This document shows, one piece after another, positions 21,845-31,720 of a stretch of DNA of 64,000 nt (positions within the stretch are counted from its first letter, which is position 1; every line of letters starts with the position of its first letter). This DNA comes from Vanrija pseudolonga (taxonomy: Eukaryota > Basidiomycota > Tremellomycetes > Trichosporonales > Trichosporonaceae). A program made the position numbers and the translations under genes. The DNA lies in assembly GCF_020906515.1 (NCBI RefSeq), contig NC_085849.1:2108001-2172000 (forward strand), given 5' to 3'. The notes below the pieces were generated by a model. The model had not been told where the DNA came from, did no database searches, and saw only the letters and a list, made by a program, of their open reading frames with translations.

Positions 21845-23146
21845 TTACTCAATGGCAATGGACTTGACGGCCCGCTCGACGCCCTCGACGCCGTTGGTGC
21901 TCTCCGCGACGCGCAGCTTGCGCTCAAACTTGGGAATGGTGCGCTGGCCCTCAGGCAGCGTAGTGTCGAGCTGGCGCGTACGCTGGGCAGAGTTGAGGCC
22001 CGCCTCGAGGCCCTGAAGAAGGGCACATGCTTTCTGGTAGGTCAGCCAACATCGCAACCATCATACCTACGCAGAGATCGTTGCTCGCAATGTATCCACA
22101 GCGCTTGCACGTCTCTGGTGGGTTAGCTCCCGGTCGGGTACAAAGCACCCACGCATCGCCTTCATGCTCTTCTGCGTCTTCTGGTCGAGCACAAAGCTCT
22201 CGCCAGATCGGATAATGTCCACGATGGCGCTCGGCCGCACCGCCTCGAGGTCCTTGAGGAAGACGCGCGCATGGCCACGGTACGCTGGGTGTGAGCTAAA
22301 GTCGGAGGCGAAGCGAGCTCACCATCAGGCGAGTAGATGCACTCGGTGGAGAAGTATGTGAGCTTCTTGAAGTACGCGTACATGACAATTTCCTTCTCGT
22401 ACGCGTACTTGAAGGGCTTGGAGCGCTTGATCGTGTCTTCCGAGCACGTCGTGACGGCCGTACAGCGCTGCAGGCGCGCGACGTCGCCGCGGAGGATGTT
22501 CATGAGCACCGTCTCGGCAATGTCGTCCGCGTTGTGGCCGGTCACGATGTGGTCCACTGCAAGGTCGGCCGCGCCGCGGTCGAGCGCCTGCCGCCGGAAG
22601 ACGCCGCAGAAGGTACAGTTGTTCTTGCGCCCGACTTGCTCGACGACGCGGTCCATTGTCCACCCGTACAGCTCGTCGTACGACAGGATCTTGAGCGGCA
22701 GGCCGTACTCTGCCTGGTTCTGCTTGACCGTCTGGGGAGTTTAGCGGGGAAGGTGAGTCAGGCGGAGAGAAAAACCCACCTCGAGCGAATCATCTCGGTA
22801 CCCTTTGATCCCCTCGTCGATGGAGAGGAGGTGCAGGTCCAGCCCATAGTCGTACCGCCGGTTCAAGATCGTGAGGACGTGCGCGAGGACAGTAGAGTCT
22901 GAGCATGTTAGTTGTGACGCCATCTTCGCCCGACCGCCCGATCTCACCTTTACCCCCACTGGCGCCGATAGCGACGCGCTCGCCGCGCTCAAAGATGCTG
23001 CCGCCGCCGAGAGCGCCCGTTGTAATCGTCATGTGCACTTCCTCCTCAAACACCTCAAAGAAGCACTGCTTGCACACCTGCTGGCCCGTCTTTGGGCGCT
23101 TGACGAGCGCACGGGCTGTCAAGCAAATCGAGCATGGGGTGGGCAT
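21845..23146 (-). CDS. NCS6: cytoplasmic tRNA 2-thiolation protein (NCS6/CTU1)
   Basis: ATP-dependent sulfur transferase making the 2-thio group of mcm5s2U34 in tRNA-Lys, -Glu and -Gln, using Urm1 thiocarboxylate with partner Ncs2. Exons on the complement: 23146..22948, 22898..22780, 22731..22323, 22284..22153, 22114..22071, 22033..21845; 363 aa. An N-terminal zinc site (C5, C8, C25, C28) is followed by the PP-loop in [16 protein letters not shown], created across the first intron. Then [16 protein letters not shown], a [12 protein letters not shown] catalytic pair, [58 protein letters not shown], and a C-terminal zinc ribbon ([16 protein letters not shown]) assembled from three exons. Introns are 37-49 bases. 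Confidence 0.96.
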
Positions 23147-23615
23147 GGCGGTGGTGAGGCCGGTGGTGTCAGGTCTAGGAGGAGACTGTGTCAAGTCGAG
23201 GTTTTCCAATGTTCAGTTTCAGTTCAACATTTCGTGGGTGGCAAACAGGGTGGAGTGGGTTGAAGGAAGGAGGGAAGGCACTGCTGCGGTGACTCGCCAG
23301 GGTGTCATTTGTAATTTCCCATTAGAGCCACATTTTGTAATTAGCGAGGAGGTGAGCCAACTTGACTCGGCCCAGTCCGAGCCAATTCGATTGGGACATT
23401 CCCCCCCCCCCTTGCCCTGTCCAGGCCCATCTCGCCAGTCCTCCCGTCGTCATAACCCTCACTCACTCACTCACTCTCACTCCATCCACCCTCCCCTTCG
23501 ACGTCACAACTCTCTCATCACACCTTCAACCAACAACCGGCAGTCGTATCATCTCACGGTCAAGTACGCACGGCACCCGCACTCACCGCTTGACCCACCC
23601 ACCTCGCCACCCACC
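23147..23615. other. divergent intergenic region
   Basis: 469 bp between divergent genes. It holds an 11-base C run (23401-23411) and CACTCACT-type repeats in the leader of the + strand gene. No RNA gene is seen. Confidence 0.4.
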
Positions 23616-25983
23616 ATGGCCACTTCTGACCCTCCAACGGGTCAGTCGGAGACCTCCACACCGCGCCCGTCCGACGCGCCGCTGCCCAGCAACTCGGAGC
23701 CCCTCGAGCTCGCCTGCCCATGCCTCAACGTCACCGTCCAGGCGCGCGTCCCCGCAACGCTGCTGGACCGTGTTGCCAAAGGACCCTCGGGATTCAAGGT
23801 GGGCGAGACTGAGCCCATCTATCTCCCACCCAACGCCGAGACTATCGTGAGTAACACCGAGACGGGCGGGGGCTCCACTGACCGACGCGCTAGCGTGAGC
23901 CTGTATTCTCGACGTTTGAGCGCGATACAACGAGAGGGAGGTCAGTACCAAGCGACCAGGAGCTCTCATGGCGCAAGTGCTGGCTATGCTCGACTCGTGT
24001 GTTCGCCGCCAAAGGGGTGCAGCAGGGCGACATTGCCCCGGCCGACGCTTGGGTCGAGACTTCATTTGCCGATGGCGTGGTGGTGAGTGTGCGACCGGGG
24101 AAGGAGCTCACACGCCTTAGTTTGGCGATGCCCTCGAAGAGATAAAGGCGCGCACTAGACTCCCACACACTGGCCTCGTGCTCGACCTGCCCGACCACTC
24201 GACCTTTGGCCGACCGCCAGTGATCAACACTGTCCAGCCATATGGTGGACCTGAGGCGCCTGTCCTGCTCCCACCAGTGCCGGACCCCTTCTTCCTTCCG
24301 CCCCCGTTCATGCCAAGCCACCCGTATCTCCACGACCTGTGCAAGGCGGCTGTGGAGAGCCTAAACGACAAGCACGCCAAGATTGAGCGCGAGATCAGCG
24401 CGTACATTGCTGCGCGCAACGTCGAGATGCGCCGTGTCGAGGACCAGACGCGCGCAGAGGTCGAGACTCTGTGGAACCGTTACATTCGTGGACCCGGCGC
24501 TGGCGAGGTCACTGACCGGCGGCGAGGGTCTATTGTCCCGACCACGTCAAGCTCGCGCTCGCCCTCTCGTTCGAGGGTGGCATTTGATACGACAGGCAGC
24601 AGGCCAGCGGCGCCGGCGGCTGCCGAATCACCAGCTCTAGTGAGCGTGCCGCCACCGGCTTCTCGCGCCACTGGCGCCATCGGCACTGCATCACTCTTGT
24701 CCGCCTCCCTGAGCGCCAACGCCTTCCATGCGCCACCGCCACGAGCAGCTCGGAACGTTAATGAGGACGAGTTTGAGCAGCTGACCAAGAGCATTTCGAA
24801 CGAGCCTGGTGTGTCGCGCGAGGTGGCCATGAGCTTTGCGTTCCAGACCATCGAGGAACACATGGGCGCTGCAGCCGCCGCGTCGACCTCGTCGCACCGC
24901 CGCAAGGCCGAGGCACACCGCGAGGCGCGGCTTGAGAAGCAGGAAGAGGAGCAGAAGGAGGACGAGAAAGAGGGTATCGACTCTTGGATTGGCCTGGAGC
25001 GCGCACAGGAGCGCCGCCGAGTGCACAAGGCGGAGCAGGAGGAGCATGCTGAAGCCGCCGCTGGTGCTGCTGCTGCCAACGGCGATGGGAGCAAGGAACG
25101 CAAGGGCAAGGTCACGTTCCAGGAACCATCAAAGGAGCGACGCGACTCGAAGCAAGAGGAGGAGGAGGAAGAGGTGCTCGATGCTGCGAATGATGATGAG
25201 GGTGAGTTTTCGTTCGTATCGCCGCTGATGGTAGACGGCGGCGACGTGTTCGACTTTGAGGACGACACACCAAAGGCACCTGTGGACGAGGTGCCAGTCG
25301 AGACGTCTGCACAGGCCAGCCGAATCCGAAGCATGGTCGACAACGACCTGTCACGCACGTTTGCGGCTGATGCGCCGTCGCACCGTGCAGCTTGGCGCAA
25401 GTTCGAGGCCAACGAGTCGATGGCCAGTGTGCTGCGGCAGTCGTCTGGGCGGCGTCGCAGCTCGTCTGAAGACGAGGCAGAGGACGAGCCCGACCTCGGC
25501 ATGGCGCGCAGCATGCCGGTTGCGATTGTCAACCCGCGTGCGTTGGCAAAGAAGGTCGAGCATGGGCACAAGCTACAGCGCAAGACGTCGCTCACCGATC
25601 GCACTGGCATGATTGTCCCCGAACTCATCAGTGCGATGCGCGAGCGTCCCGAGCGACGCGAGAGCGTCGACCAGCAGCCTCCTGTTGGCGGGCGCACGAT
25701 GCGCTCGTCGTCCATCGCCATCAGCGGGTCTGTGCTGGGGCCCGGCCTCGCCCGGCGCAACGTCAGCGGCGAGCGCGAGCGCGAGCAGGTCAAGTCGTAC
25801 CGCGCCGACCCTGGCGCCGTGTTCGAGTCGCTCGCCGACCGCGACGAGAGCGAGAGCGAGGACGAGGACGCGACGCCCCAAACCAACGGTGCGAGCCGCT
25901 TCGTCCCCCCGCACGTTGTTGTCCAGCGGGAGGCGGCAAAGGCCAAGATGGACCCGGACGCGTGGCGCAGCCTCGCGTCGTAG
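23616..25983 (+). CDS. unrecognised 760-aa protein with Cys pairs and acidic/coiled tail
   Basis: I do not recognise this protein. Exons: 23616..23846, 23894..24082, 24121..25983. The N-terminal part is ordered-looking: LELACPCLNVTVQARVPATL, LPPNAETI, REPVFSTFERDT, then WRKCWLCSTRVFAAKGVQQG and WVETSFADGVVFGDALEEIK. CPC plus CWLC could form a zinc site, as in Mss4-like or GFA-type folds, but that is only a resemblance. A Pro-rich stretch (PVLLPPVPDPFFLPPPFMP) leads into a helix (DLCKAAVESLNDKHAKIERE). The remainder is Ser/Glu-rich, with a likely coiled coil around residues 370-470 and a run of Asp/Glu. A 33-base GTGAGT...TAG stretch (25202-25234) is in frame and may be a further intron; removing it deletes an out-of-place hydrophobic segment. 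Nothing here indicates function. Confidence 0.75.
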
Positions 25984-26226
25984 GAGTTAGGAAGGAGAAG
26001 TAAGCATGGTGAGAGATACGCGGCACATTTGCCACACACACACAGAGAACAGTTTTGTCATGGATGTAACGAGGCAATGTAGAACAGAACAGGGCAATGC
26101 ATGTGCGTACGGAATGCTGATGCGGTATGCGCGTGCGGGGTGTGCTGATGCGTTGGTGGGGGCGGGGAGTTGGGGGAGTGGGGAGGGGTAATGTTGGATG
26201 GATGTTCTTCTACTAGGCAAGGACGT

Positions 26227-28107
26227 CTAGTCTTCTTCTTCGGCGCCAGCATCGGCGTCGGCTTCAGTGTCGAGCTCGCCCATGTGGGGCGGCAGGTCGC
26301 GCGCAGCAGTGCCCGCCTTGGCGGCCTTCCACCTCCTCTTCTTCGCGATAGCCGAGGTGGGCCGCTTGGTGTCTGCGTCGCGCGCCGCTCCGGCACGCAC
26401 GTCAAGGGCCCACGGCCGCGAGTGCGCCGCGGCAGCCTTGATGAGCTTGAGCTGGCGCTTGAACTCTAGTGCGCCGGTGCGGGGGTCGTGCAGGGGGCGG
26501 CCGTCGTCGTCCGTCAGGACGCGCGTGACGCTGAGCTCGGAGATGTCGGTGAACGTGCCGCGGGCGATGGCCTCGGCGATCGCGAGCTGGAGGTCGCGCG
26601 TGGCGGCGAGCTCGGCCCAGCGGGCGTCGCGCCGCGCCTCGGCGCCGTCTTCGCCTGCGCGACCCACCCAAGTCCACCGCGCCAGCGGCCGGGGGAGCGG
26701 GGAAAAGTGCTCGCTGTCCGGCTGGTCGGCCTCGACGGGCAGCGGCTCGCCGCGCTCGACCCAGCCCTTGTCGCGGTATGCCTGCATGAGCCACTCGAAA
26801 CGCGTGACGTGGCGGCCCGAGTGCGCGAAGCGCGGCTGCACGTCCTGCAGCGTGGTGGGCACGGCGTACTTTGGCGTGTCGAGCAGCGCCGGCATGGCGG
26901 GGAGCGGCTTCGTGTCCTGGCGCAAGCGCTCGAGCCGCACGCGCGCAAACTCGTCGAGCGCGCCGCGGAACGCCCACTCGGCGACCGCGGCGTCGTCGGC
27001 ATCGAGCGCGTACCGCCCGATATGGCGCCACGTCTCTGCGCCTGGCAGCTTGCCTCCGGCGCTGAAGCGCTGCACGAGCGCGGCGAGCGCGTCGTGCGTT
27101 GGCTTGGTGCGGAGGAGCGAAAGCAACGCACGGTGCCGAGTCTCGCGGCTGGTCGGCGTGCTAGGGAATGCCGCATCAAAGGCGTCGAGGAGCGGGACTG
27201 GGTCGTCGCTGTATCCGAGATAGAGGTCGAGAAGCGCGACTTGGTCGGTGACGGGGCTGCGGAGCGAGCGGAGGGCCTCAACAGCGTCGCCGTAAGGAGT
27301 CTGCGTTTTGGCGAGCAGGCGGAAGTGGATATCGCAGAGGAACGCAGCCGGTGTGACCTCGACCGCGTAACCTTGGAGCGCGACCGGGGGGTATCGGTAC
27401 CGAAGGGCAATGTTAGCCTCGCCGTCGAGCGGCTTTGGCGTGTTCAGGCCAGCCTTGCGCCTAAGAGCGTCAGGCAGAGGAGGCAGCCGCTCGCGCGCGA
27501 GCAGCGCCCGCGCGTCCAGGCGAGCCTGGTAGTCGTTCTCGCGGGCCGCGAAGGCGTCGAGGGCCGCCACGGCCTCCTGCGTGATCAGATGGCGCCGCTC
27601 GGCAAGATACGCGACCAGCTCGCGCGGCGTGCGCGGGGAGCCGTGGGCGAGGTGCGCGTGGACGATGGAGGTGTGCGTTGGGGCTGGGTCTGCCGCCCAG
27701 CGGGGGATGGTCGGCGGGTGTGATGGGGGCGGGGATGAGGATGGGGTCTGGGTCTGGATCTGTGCGGTGCGTATTGGTGGTTGTGCTGGTGATGCTGGGG
27801 TCGGGGTCGAGTCGACTGCGGTGGGCGGAGCTCGAGGTGCTGTTGGCGATGGACGCAAACGCGGCTCGTACCGCTGGCTGAAGAACGACGGCTCGCCCTT
27901 CGGCGCGGCCACGTCGCGCCGCGGGCTCCCAAGCGGCATCTTCTGCCTCCTGGGCGCGTCGGCGTCGTTGTCGGCGTACGTCGCGCCGTCGTGGCCAGCC
28001 AGCACGGCCGAGCTCGCGGCGCGCAGTTGCGGTCGCCCAGGCCCGAGCCCGGCAAGCGAGGCCGGCACCCGGCGCCGCCTTAGCGCAGCGAAGCGGGCGA
28101 GCGCCAT
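26227..28107 (-). CDS. unrecognised protein, probable mitochondrial import
   Basis: Single uninterrupted reading frame of 626 aa, which is unusual in this intron-rich window. The N-terminus (MALARFAALRRRRVPASLAG, then RPQLRAASSAVLAG) is Arg/Ala/Leu-rich without acidic residues, as in a mitochondrial presequence. A Pro/Thr-rich linker (about residues 75-150) follows, then a mostly helical body (HLITQEAVAALDAFAARENDYQ, AFLCDIHFRLLAKTQTPYGD, EWAFRGALDEFARVRLERLR, RHVTRFEWLMQAYRDKGWVE). The end is basic (AKKRRWKAAKAG) and then acidic (ELDTEADADAGAEEED). A role in mitochondrial translation or RNA handling is possible, but I cannot name a family. Third-position GC bias and intact length support coding. 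It is convergent with the preceding gene (243 bp). Confidence 0.75.
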   Translation of the reverse strand: MALARFAALRRRRVPASLAGLGPGRPQLRAASSAVLAGHDGATYADNDADAPRRQKMPLGSPRRDVAAPKGEPSFFSQRYEPRLRPSPTAPRAPPTAVDSTPTPASPAQPPIRTAQIQTQTPSSSPPPSHPPTIPRWAADPAPTHTSIVHAHLAHGSPRTPRELVAYLAERRHLITQEAVAALDAFAARENDYQARLDARALLARERLPPLPDALRRKAGLNTPKPLDGEANIALRYRYPPVALQGYAVEVTPAAFLCDIHFRLLAKTQTPYGDAVEALRSLRSPVTDQVALLDLYLGYSDDPVPLLDAFDAAFPSTPTSRETRHRALLSLLRTKPTHDALAALVQRFSAGGKLPGAETWRHIGRYALDADDAAVAEWAFRGALDEFARVRLERLRQDTKPLPAMPALLDTPKYAVPTTLQDVQPRFAHSGRHVTRFEWLMQAYRDKGWVERGEPLPVEADQPDSEHFSPLPRPLARWTWVGRAGEDGAEARRDARWAELAATRDLQLAIAEAIARGTFTDISELSVTRVLTDDDGRPLHDPRTGALEFKRQLKLIKAAAAHSRPWALDVRAGAARDADTKRPTSAIAKKRRWKAAKAGTAARDLPPHMGELDTEADADAGAEEED

Positions 28108-28460
28108 CGTGTGTTGAGGAAAGGCTTAGTACGCTGCGCTCATGCCGCGGGTTGTGGTCGTTATCGCTGTCGCCGAGGTCGAGGTCGCCGTCGTCGTCGT
28201 GTGCGCTGCTGCGGGTGGTGGTGGTGACTGACTTGATTTGTCGAGATGAGGCCGGCCGACGACAGACGACATCGACGACTTTTGACACTGGGCGCGGCGA
28301 CAGATTCCGGGGTGGGCAGATTACGTAAGGCTTTCGCCCTTCGCCCTCCACCAGGTCTGTGCGCTACCCTGCCTAGCCAGCGCCTGCAGCCCAGCCCAGC
28401 CAGAACCCATCTATGCATACTGGTACAGACAGATACAAACGCCCGCCCACCCACGCAGTC
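28108..28460. other. intergenic promoter region
   Basis: 353 bp between two minus-strand genes. It probably holds the promoter of the mitochondrial-like gene and the 3' end of the GILT transcript. GTC/GTT-type short repeats near 28150-28210; nothing else is seen. Confidence 0.4.
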
Positions 28461-29397
28461 CTACTGCAGCGTCCACCACGCGGGGATGTGGATTCTGTTC
28501 AGACGCGCGAGGTTCTCGTGCTCCTCGTTGATGGCCTTGACAAAGTCTACGGCCTCATGGCCGTCGTTGCACCCCTTCCACTCGCCGCCGTCGACCACGC
28601 AGTCGCGGTAGCGCGTGTTGAGCGTGCTCGTGATGCGGATGGTACAGCTCTTCTTGATGCCGTCGCTGATGGTCTGGTTGACCGAGTCGCGGAGGAGGCG
28701 GCGGGCGCGGCGGCCCAGCCCCTCGTTCGGCGGGTCGTATGCCCACGCCTCGTCCTTGCTGTTGATGGTCGCGACCGCTTCCTGCGGGTCGTCCTTGTTC
28801 GCGACGGCCGAGTGCTCCGGGTGCCGCCCCTGGATGCACCGTCCCACGCCGGAAGCCCACCAGTCGACCCCCGACGCCTCGACGCACTTGCGCGTAAACG
28901 CCAGCTGGCCGATCGCGCCGGGAAAGTGCTCAAAGTTCATGCACGTCAGCACGGCGTACCACTGCGCCAGGGGCAGGTTCTCGACCAGGCAGAGCTGGTG
29001 CGCGTCGCCCGCGCACTCGAGGTCGCCGTGCATGCACTCGACGCCGTACTCGGCCTCAGGGTTGAGCCTGGGGGGTGAGTCAGCGGCGCGTCCGCAGCTA
29101 TTGCAACTCACTTGCCCAGCATGCCGAGCGTCAGGTCGATCTTCTTGTCGATACCCTCCGTCTTGACGACCTCCTCGAAGACGGCCTCGCACCGGCGCTA
29201 CGCATCATTCAGCACTGTCCCCACCCCCATCGACCTACGGCATCAGGACACCGGCTCATGACGTGCAGCCGGACGGGAACCTTGGTCCCGTCGTTGCCCG
29301 TGTACCCCGACAGCAGGGGGATCTGCTCGTTGCGCGCGCTCACACCGGCGCCGCCGAGGAGCGCCGTCGCGAGCAGTGTCAATGTAGTGGCGAGCAT
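28461..29397 (-). CDS. GILT-family thiol reductase, secreted/vacuolar
   Basis: Member of the gamma-interferon-inducible lysosomal thiol reductase family, which reduces protein disulfides in acidic compartments. Exons on the complement: 29397..29239, 29197..29112, 29067..28461; 283 aa, introns 41 and 44 bases. There is a signal peptide (LATTLTLLATALLGGAGVSA, cleavage near residue 21). HVMSRCPDARRCEAVFEEVV spans the first intron, and the GILT signature CxHGxxECxG appears as CMHGDLECAGDAHQLC (residues 93-108). Then VENLPLAQWYAVLTCMNFEH and RKCVEASGVDW. The redox motif differs from the usual CxxC: the first Cys (50) is present, the second position is Ala, and another Cys lies at 56. A C-terminal Cys-containing extension (CTIRITSTL, CVVDGGEWKGC) is longer than in animals. 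Likely vacuolar or secreted. Confidence 0.9.
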
Positions 29398-30251
29398 TGT
29401 GGTGGAGAGTGTGGTGTCGAGGTTGACGACCGAGTCGTGGAAGGTATGCGATGTGATTTGGGTTGGTATCTTGGCCGGTCGCCGTGGGCGCCGTCTGGTT
29501 GCCACATTGCGTGACGGGCGCGAGCGGGCTAAAGTGCGGGGAACGGATACGAGTGGAGGGTCTCCAGGTAGGTGCGAGAGGTCCCCTTCATCGACAAAGA
29601 CGCGACGAGCTACGAGGACGGGCCGCCATGCACACGACATTGCTCTCGACAAGACTACATGCACACAGACTGAAGCCGCCGACGCCCGCACTCAAATCGC
29701 AACACACGCGCGGACAAGTCAACGTCGCCGCGTCCGTCTGTCGCGACTAACCGAATTCGCCACTCGCCAGCCAGCTCCGCACCACTGGCGCGTTGCCATG
29801 AATCGACGGCGACCTCGGATTGCCCAGATCTGAATAGACCGAGGGGCGCTACAGTGCTACGGATCGCGATGCGAACGTCATCTGCGTCAAATGCGCGCTA
29901 CGTGCCGTGCCCCCCCTGCGCGCCCGCCCCCGTTTCCCCGTCGCGTCTCCCCCTACGCCCACCCCCCCCCCCCCCGTGACCGGCGAGGTCTCGATCTGGT
30001 CTGATGTGGGCGCGGAATGTGGTCGTGACACACTACGGCTGCGCCCATTCTGTTGATCTCGCAGTGGCAGTGACTTGTCGCGCCTCGCCAAGGCTGGCTA
30101 GTGTGAGCCGAGCCGAGTCGGTCATCGTGTCGAGTTCGAGTTCCCAGCCAAGTCGTGTTCAACGACGCCTTTGGCATTCCGTCCTTTCTTCACTCACTCA
30201 CTCACTCTTCCTCCACTCACTCACCCAGCTCACCCCACCCCACCCAGCACA
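29398..30251. other. divergent intergenic region with poly-C tract
   Basis: 854 bp between divergent starts. It contains a 14-base C run (29962-29975) and, close to the + strand start, CACTCACT-type pyrimidine-rich leader repeats (30189-30235). No RNA gene is seen. Confidence 0.4.
29962..29975. repeat. homopolymer C14
   Basis: Fourteen consecutive C on the + strand in an intergenic region. Two further 14-base C/G runs occur in this window. Confidence 0.85.
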
Positions 30252-31401
30252 ATGGACTTCCTCACCACCCCGCCCACCGAGACCCCGCGCAACACGTACC
30301 TCTCGCTCGCGGTCATCACGGTCGGCTCGCTGGGCTCGCGCCGCTCCTCGCTCGCCGGGTCGGACAACAACGACGACACGGGCGGCGGCCTCGCGCGCGT
30401 CATCTCGGGCAGCCGCCGCCTCAGCTCGATCGGCGGAAACAACAACAGGCTCGACGTGCCCGCCCCGTCTGGGACAGGCGGCGCGCGTACCCCCGAGGCG
30501 GGGACGTGGTTCTGGCGCGTGCGGGTCGGCGTCACTGATGTGAGTTGGCCGAGGGCTCAACAGCGGCGGCGACGGACTATACAGGCCAGTGGAAGGGGTG
30601 GCGAGGTAGGCTGCGAGAAAAGACCCCACGACACCCACAGCCACCGCCCCACCCCTGCCAAGCCTGCCTGCACATCGCGCTGATCCAACGCACAACGCAC
30701 ACTGACACGCCCGCCCCGCCCAGACCCACCTCGTCCTCCTGCCCCAGACGACGCCCGCGAACCCCGTCTTCTCAGCGCGCCCCGGCACCACCACCACCGC
30801 CGCCGCCGCCACGCAGCACACCCCGGCGCCCCTCTCGCCCCCGAAGCAGGGCGGCGACGGGCTCGGCGCGCGCTTCCTCAACTCTGTGCGCCGGTTCAGC
30901 CTCTCCAAGCCCGAGCCCCAGGTGGCGGCCCCAGACGAAGCGACGACAGACGCGGAGAGCACCGCGGCCCCGACGACAGCGACCGAGGCGACGGTCGTCT
31001 CGAGCCGTGCTGCCGCGTCCCCTGGTCCCGTGGAGAGCGGGTGGCCTGCGGTCATTGACGGTGCGCCCCTCGTTGCCGTCACGGTGCCGCTGCACGCCAT
31101 CACCAAGGTCGGCAGAGAGGGCTCCGACCGCGCGGGGTACCGCGTCGACGTGGTCGTGCCCTCCGCTATTGGGGGCAAGGCCGGCGCGCTCCGTTTCGAG
31201 TTTACGGCCGACTGGCTCGGCGCCAAGGCGTAGGTTTGGGGTTTCGGGGAGAGAAGCTCACGCCACAGCGAGTCCGAGGTCCTGTGCACCAGTATCGAGA
31301 CGGCCATCGCCAACGCCCCCGCGCCCAACCACGCGTTCCAGCTCGGCGCGGACAAGCACTACGACCCCGAGTGGCAGGACAAGGTGCGCGGCAAGTGGTA
31401 G
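30252..31401 (+). CDS. unrecognised 308-aa protein
   Basis: No family recognised. Exons: 30252..30539, 30724..31229, 31269..31401. The N-terminus MDFLTTPPTETPRNTYLSLA is followed by Ser/Gly-rich low complexity, then WFWRVRVGVTD joined to THLVLLPQTTPANPVFSARP. A Ser/Thr/Ala-rich middle precedes an ordered-looking end: WPAVIDGAPLVAVTVPLHAI, GYRVDVVVPSAIGGKAGALR, FEFTADWLGAKAESEVLCTS and HYDPEWQDKVRGKW. The first intron would be 184 bases. Inside it, an in-frame 21-base segment (30585-30605) flanked by AG and GT could be a cassette exon. The beta-strand-rich C-terminal part might be a lipid- or protein-binding domain, but this is a guess. Confidence 0.7.
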
Positions 31402-31720
31402 GGCGGGGGTGTGGTGGGTGGCACGTGTGGCGGACGCGTGTGGCGCGTGTGAGCCAGTGAGACCAGTGATCTGTTACAGCCTTAGTCGTTGATATGAATT
31501 CAGTGTGCATGTCAGTACTTACAGTTCGCTGCACCAGTCGCCTCGGACGGGCAGGTCTCCACAGCATAGGCCACAATGTCACATGTCACATGGCAACCTC
31601 ACCGTCAACATGTCACATGAAACTGCCAGCAGCAAGGTCCGTCTATATACAATCTAGTATGCGTAGTAGTCAGGTCGTCGTAGAACATCTTTTTGAGTCG
31701 CAAGTCGCGTGGCTGCACGC

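Noticed and set aside
26267-27723. Long + strand frames antisense to the 626-aa gene
   Set aside because: Codon-bias mirror frames. The minus-strand frame is longer, has a plausible targeting sequence and coherent composition.
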